Shown: piece after piece, positions 60,877-64,000 of the stretch
How the letters are laid out: every line of letters begins with the position of its first letter
Position numbering within the stretch: the stretch's first letter is position 1
Assembly: GCF_020921035.1 (NCBI RefSeq)
Contig: NC_063158.1
Location: 25,344,178 to 25,408,177 of the forward strand
Direction: 5' to 3'
Source of the DNA: Rhodamnia argentea
Taxonomy: Eukaryota; Streptophyta; Magnoliopsida; Myrtales; Myrtaceae
DNA length: 64,000 bases
Translations under genes and position numbers: made by a program
The notes under the pieces: model-generated
Database searches by the model: none
What the model was told of the DNA's origin: nothing
The model's input: only the letters and a program-made list of their open reading frames with translations

Positions 60877-63694
60877 CTGGCCCGAGTCTGGTTCAAATCG
60901 GGTCTAATTGGGCATGTCCAAGCCCGTCTAGCACAGTGTGCATGCTTGGACGGGCCGGGCTTAGAGCTGAGGCCGGAGACGCAGAACCATTTGGCTGTCT
61001 CCAAGCCCATAAGCAAACATGCTTTGCGAGAAAAGTATTTTTATTTATGGGATCTCGCGTCTCTCCAATTTTTTTTTTTTTTAATTCAGAGCTGAACAGT
61101 TTCCAGTAATTGATCGAGTAGAGAATCTCCATAGGCATGCGGTTATGCTGGTAAAGAGATTGGGAGTGGAAATGCTACTATGATAGGTGCGGAGTTCGAC
61201 TTCCGCACTTTGCAAAGAGACAGAGCAAAAATCGGAGAGATGAGAATTATAAATAGGACAGAAAGTTAAACAAAAACACAGTGAAACGTGCCTATACGAT
61301 GAATTTTCAGGGCTGAAACGATTGTAAACTATTTCCTCAGGTTTGCCGGACCACGGTGCTTTGCAAAGTTACGGTTGTTTTCTCGCGTGCTATAGAATTT
61401 GTTGTGTTGGGCTTTTCTATTAGATTATGTCTATGCGAACGCTCTAAAAAGGCATTAGTTCGTATGATAGTATCTCCTAATTTGGTAGGTTAGCGCAGCA
61501 AAAGGAAAGAATATTAGAACAATCACAAAAGGAAGAAACGAATGATAGGGATAAATTTGGATTCAATGTAAAAGTTGGATCCAAATTCACTAACGAGAAT
61601 GAGAAGAGACGAAAGCCAATCCCATCCAGTCATTTTATAGCTCCCCGTTCATCACGAGCAACGGTGATCGGTCGATCTAGTCACCATCGAATTAACTGCC
61701 TTATTCGTGAAAACTAAACAATCCGAATTACCATAAAATCATCTAAACAACTCTTATTCCTCGAACAATGTAATATCCCACGCCATCTGAGCAACGGTTT
61801 CAAATCCAAAGGCTAATGTACCCTCGGGGCAACTTTTCCATCACATACCTCTTTCTTCTTCATAAGGACATAGCAGATTTAATCTCATAAATCAGATAAG
61901 ACCCGGATCGAAATTTTCGAGTGGGTTTCTTCCGGTTTCCTAAAAGGGTTCACGTTATTTCTTCTTCCATCTTCCAAAGAGTTGCGTCGACAGCTGTCAA
62001 TGTCCATGCTCGTATTGGCCAACGTGCACCTAACTCCATTAATGAGTCTTCCCATCTGTGCATTCAAATTCAAGCTTCCTATGCAGAATCACCACCACTT
62101 TTCTTCTCTTCTTTCTTTAGGTTAATGTAGTTTTGACTCCAAGAAAGACTTATGATTCTTCCCAGTACGCCCCATCTCTGACATTCTTGGACCAAAGAAA
62201 TTCAGAATATAGGTGTCGCATTTATTATTATTATTCCTCCTTTTCTTTTTCTTTATAAAAAGTCCAATAAAAAATTTGACTTTTTTGATGGGTTATGAAA
62301 AAAATAACCTTATATCATGGCATCAACAAGAGGAGATGTAAAAAAACCCTTTTTTGTTCTAAATTGTTTAATCTCTTGCGGTTTTCATTTACCATGTATA
62401 ATTAAATAAAGGGTCTTGATAAAAAAAAGAGATGGGTCTCGAGATTGTCGATTGACCGAACTTGCACAATACTTTGAATTTTACTTTCGAGTCGAGATCG
62501 AATACACCGATTCACTAACATGAATTGAGTTCGGATAAGCATCCGGGACGGGACAATGTTAATGGGGTTCGGATTTGGGATGATCGTCGCCGCCTGTCGG
62601 AACCGGTGTAGCTCTGTGCTTAGAAAAGAATTATAATAATTTCTATTAAATAAAAAAAGAAAACGAAGGGAAAAGGACAGAAGAGCAGCACGAGTTCAGC
62701 AAGCGGACAGCAACCGAGACGAGCGTGCACTGACTGAGAGCCACTGAAAATGGAACCGGAATTTCTCATGGATAATAACACCAACAAAAAGAATTAAAAG
62801 AATAAATAAATAATTTTAAAAAAAGACATTTCGGGCTTATTTTGTAAGAATTCTGTTCCTGGGAACGGTCTCTGAGAAAAAAAAACGTGTTTGGTAACTA
62901 CGCAGAATTTTTGTTGCCGGAATAAAAAAGAACAGAAATACGTTCGGTACGGCCCAATTTTGTTACTGACATGAAGAAACAGAAGTATTAACTGACGTTA
63001 CTGAACAGATTTCTGTTCTTTTTTCGTTTTCGGAAACAAAAGAACAAGAATTAAAAAAAAATTGAGGCGTTACCAAATAAGCCCTTGCTAAATAATTTCA
63101 TGATAAAATGCACCTGAAGTAAAGCTACCGCTGAACACTCAGTGCGATGAAATGCACTTTCTCCTTCGCATGCGTGTGAGAGAAGCACGTCTCATTCACG
63201 CCAATAGAATTTCAACCTTTTCCATTTTTTTTAAATATTTTTTCCAATTAAAATTCCCACTTTCTGACCCACAAAAAAAAATTAAAATTCGCAATTTCTG
63301 ACAAAAAAAAAACATTAAAATTCGCGATTTTAATTGAAAATTACGAGAGAATTGCGATGAGTTTTCAAGCACTAGATACTGAGATCAATGAGCGTCAAAT
63401 TCCTAATTTTCTTACCAATTAAATTAATTCCCTGAATTAAGATGATTTCTTTGTCAAATGATAAAGAAATTGAGAAAAAGACAGCTACAAACAGACAGAA
63501 ACAAAGGGACAATCGAAAGCAGACACAAGCAAAAGGCAGCAAGCTTTTTCCATGGTTAATTATACACCAAATATAACAATATGGAACTAGATTTCGCTCT
63601 TTATACAAAAATATTAAACAATAGACTCGAAAATCACAAAAAAAAAAAAAGGAAAAAAAAATATTAAAGCTTATTCTAGAAAATATGCTGTTAA
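60877..63694. other. Gene-free interval right of RH10
   Basis: 60880-60970 repeats 'gggcc' and 'ccaagcccgt' words in both orientations ('ggcatgtccaagcccgtc' against 'gcttggacgggcc'), a small imperfect palindrome. 61140-62830 has no supportable gene. A MITE lies at 62833-63084. 63200-63690 is AT-rich with A runs and probably includes the 3' UTR of the partial gene to the right. Confidence 0.45.
62833..63084. mobile_element. Short MITE, 'gggcttatttt' termini
   Basis: The start 'gggcttattttgtaa' matches the reverse complement of the end 'gttaccaaataagccc' at 14 of 15 positions. Internal 'tgtttggtaac' and 'ctgttctt'/'aagaacag' words are also inverted. The flanks ('ttc' and 'ttg') give no exact target duplication. 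The terminal words resemble PIF/Harbinger- or hAT-type MITEs, but the superfamily is not settled. Confidence 0.65.
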
Positions 63695-64000
63695 TTAGTG
63701 CACCTTTTTGGTGAAAAGGCTCCGGAGGTTGAAAATATTATTACTACTCCCACCGTTATCGCCTCTGCCGGCTCCGGTGCCGCTCTCGCCGCCGCCGCTG
63801 GTGTCGCCGCAATCGGCTCCGACCACGCGGATTGCGCTATTATCGTCGCTTCTACAGCTGAAGTGGTGCCTGTACCCAATACACATTGGCACGTTCAAAT
63901 TCAACACTCTAGCCTTGTTTGCTCCGCCGCCGGCCCCGCCTCTCGCCGCCTTGCTCCTGTGGGTCTCGGCCGCGGCTTCGGATTTTAGGACAACCTTATC
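63695..64000 (-). CDS. C-terminal part of an unidentified protein, cut by window edge
   Basis: A minus-strand frame is open from the window edge to the stop TAA at 63695-63697, about 101 residues. It has G/C-rich third positions and a gene-like change to AT-rich sequence right after the stop. It contains ARVLNLNVPMCIGYRHHFSC, then a Gly/Ser-rich linker (GDTSGGGESGTGAGRGDNGG) and ends NIFNLRSLFTKKVH. I do not recognise the family. Two other frames (minus 63879-63691, plus 63698-63988) are also open, as is common in GC-rich sequence; codon preference favours the frame given. Confidence 0.45.
   Translation of the reverse strand, partial: DKVVLKSEAAAETHRSKAARGGAGGGANKARVLNLNVPMCIGYRHHFSCRSDDNSAIRVVGADCGDTSGGGESGTGAGRGDNGGSSNNIFNLRSLFTKKVH

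Noticed and set aside
61185..61210. tRNA-like hairpin gtgcgg-agttcgac-ttccgcac
   Set aside because: Only a T-arm-like hairpin can be drawn. No D-arm, anticodon arm or acceptor stem at the right spacing.
63698..63988. Alanine-rich + strand protein opposite the partial gene
   Set aside because: It is the complement of a GC-rich coding stretch, and the minus frame has the better codon pattern.

Overview
This is nuclear DNA of a flowering plant, most likely a woody eudicot of the rosid group. The evidence is AT-rich intergenic sequence, GT-AG introns, 5' leaders with CT/GA microsatellites, and several non-autonomous transposons. The species cannot be fixed from the window. All exon joins were made by eye from splice signals, reading phase and family knowledge, so single junctions may be off by a few bases.

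Five protein-coding genes can be reconstructed almost completely. Left to right they are a STRUBBELIG-family LRR receptor kinase of the SRF6/SRF7 type (+, 1224-6589), the subtilase ALE1/SBT2.4 (-, 6954-11210, tail to tail with SRF), the BAH-PHD histone reader EBS (-, 12841-18074), the class I KNOX homeodomain gene SHOOT MERISTEMLESS (-, 25774-32026), and the DEAD-box helicase RH10/DDX47/Rrp3 (-, 54266-60497). A sixth, unidentified reading frame is cut by the right edge (-, 63695-64000). ALE1 and STM are also close neighbours on Arabidopsis chromosome 1, so this looks like a retained ancestral block. The products work in different processes: receptor signalling, embryo cuticle formation, chromatin control of flowering, meristem maintenance and pre-rRNA processing. 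They form no operon-like unit.

The intergenic stretches are accessory in character. 18.1-25.5 kb holds a 295-bp insert between 21-bp direct repeats, a Mutator-like MITE with a 13-bp target duplication, two fold-back elements, an LTR fragment and a dead LINE. 34.0-41.7 kb is the most unusual part: two almost identical 3335-bp direct repeats with 1045 bp between them, of which the first ~590 bp are the 3' part of a beta-tubulin gene missing its acidic tail. 44-50 kb holds a 1.1-kb MITE-like element, another LINE remnant and a clean solo LTR (TSD AGTGG). A pair of G-boxes with a CT-rich leader at 50.5 kb has no recognisable gene behind it.

I found no CRISPR, operon or bacterial-type system. The best leads are the tubulin sandwich duplication, a probable lost splice acceptor and an in-frame 75-bp exitron-like intron in ALE1, two GC-AG introns, a 27-nt last exon in EBS that decides its basic tail, and a long G-run motif in SRF intron 1.
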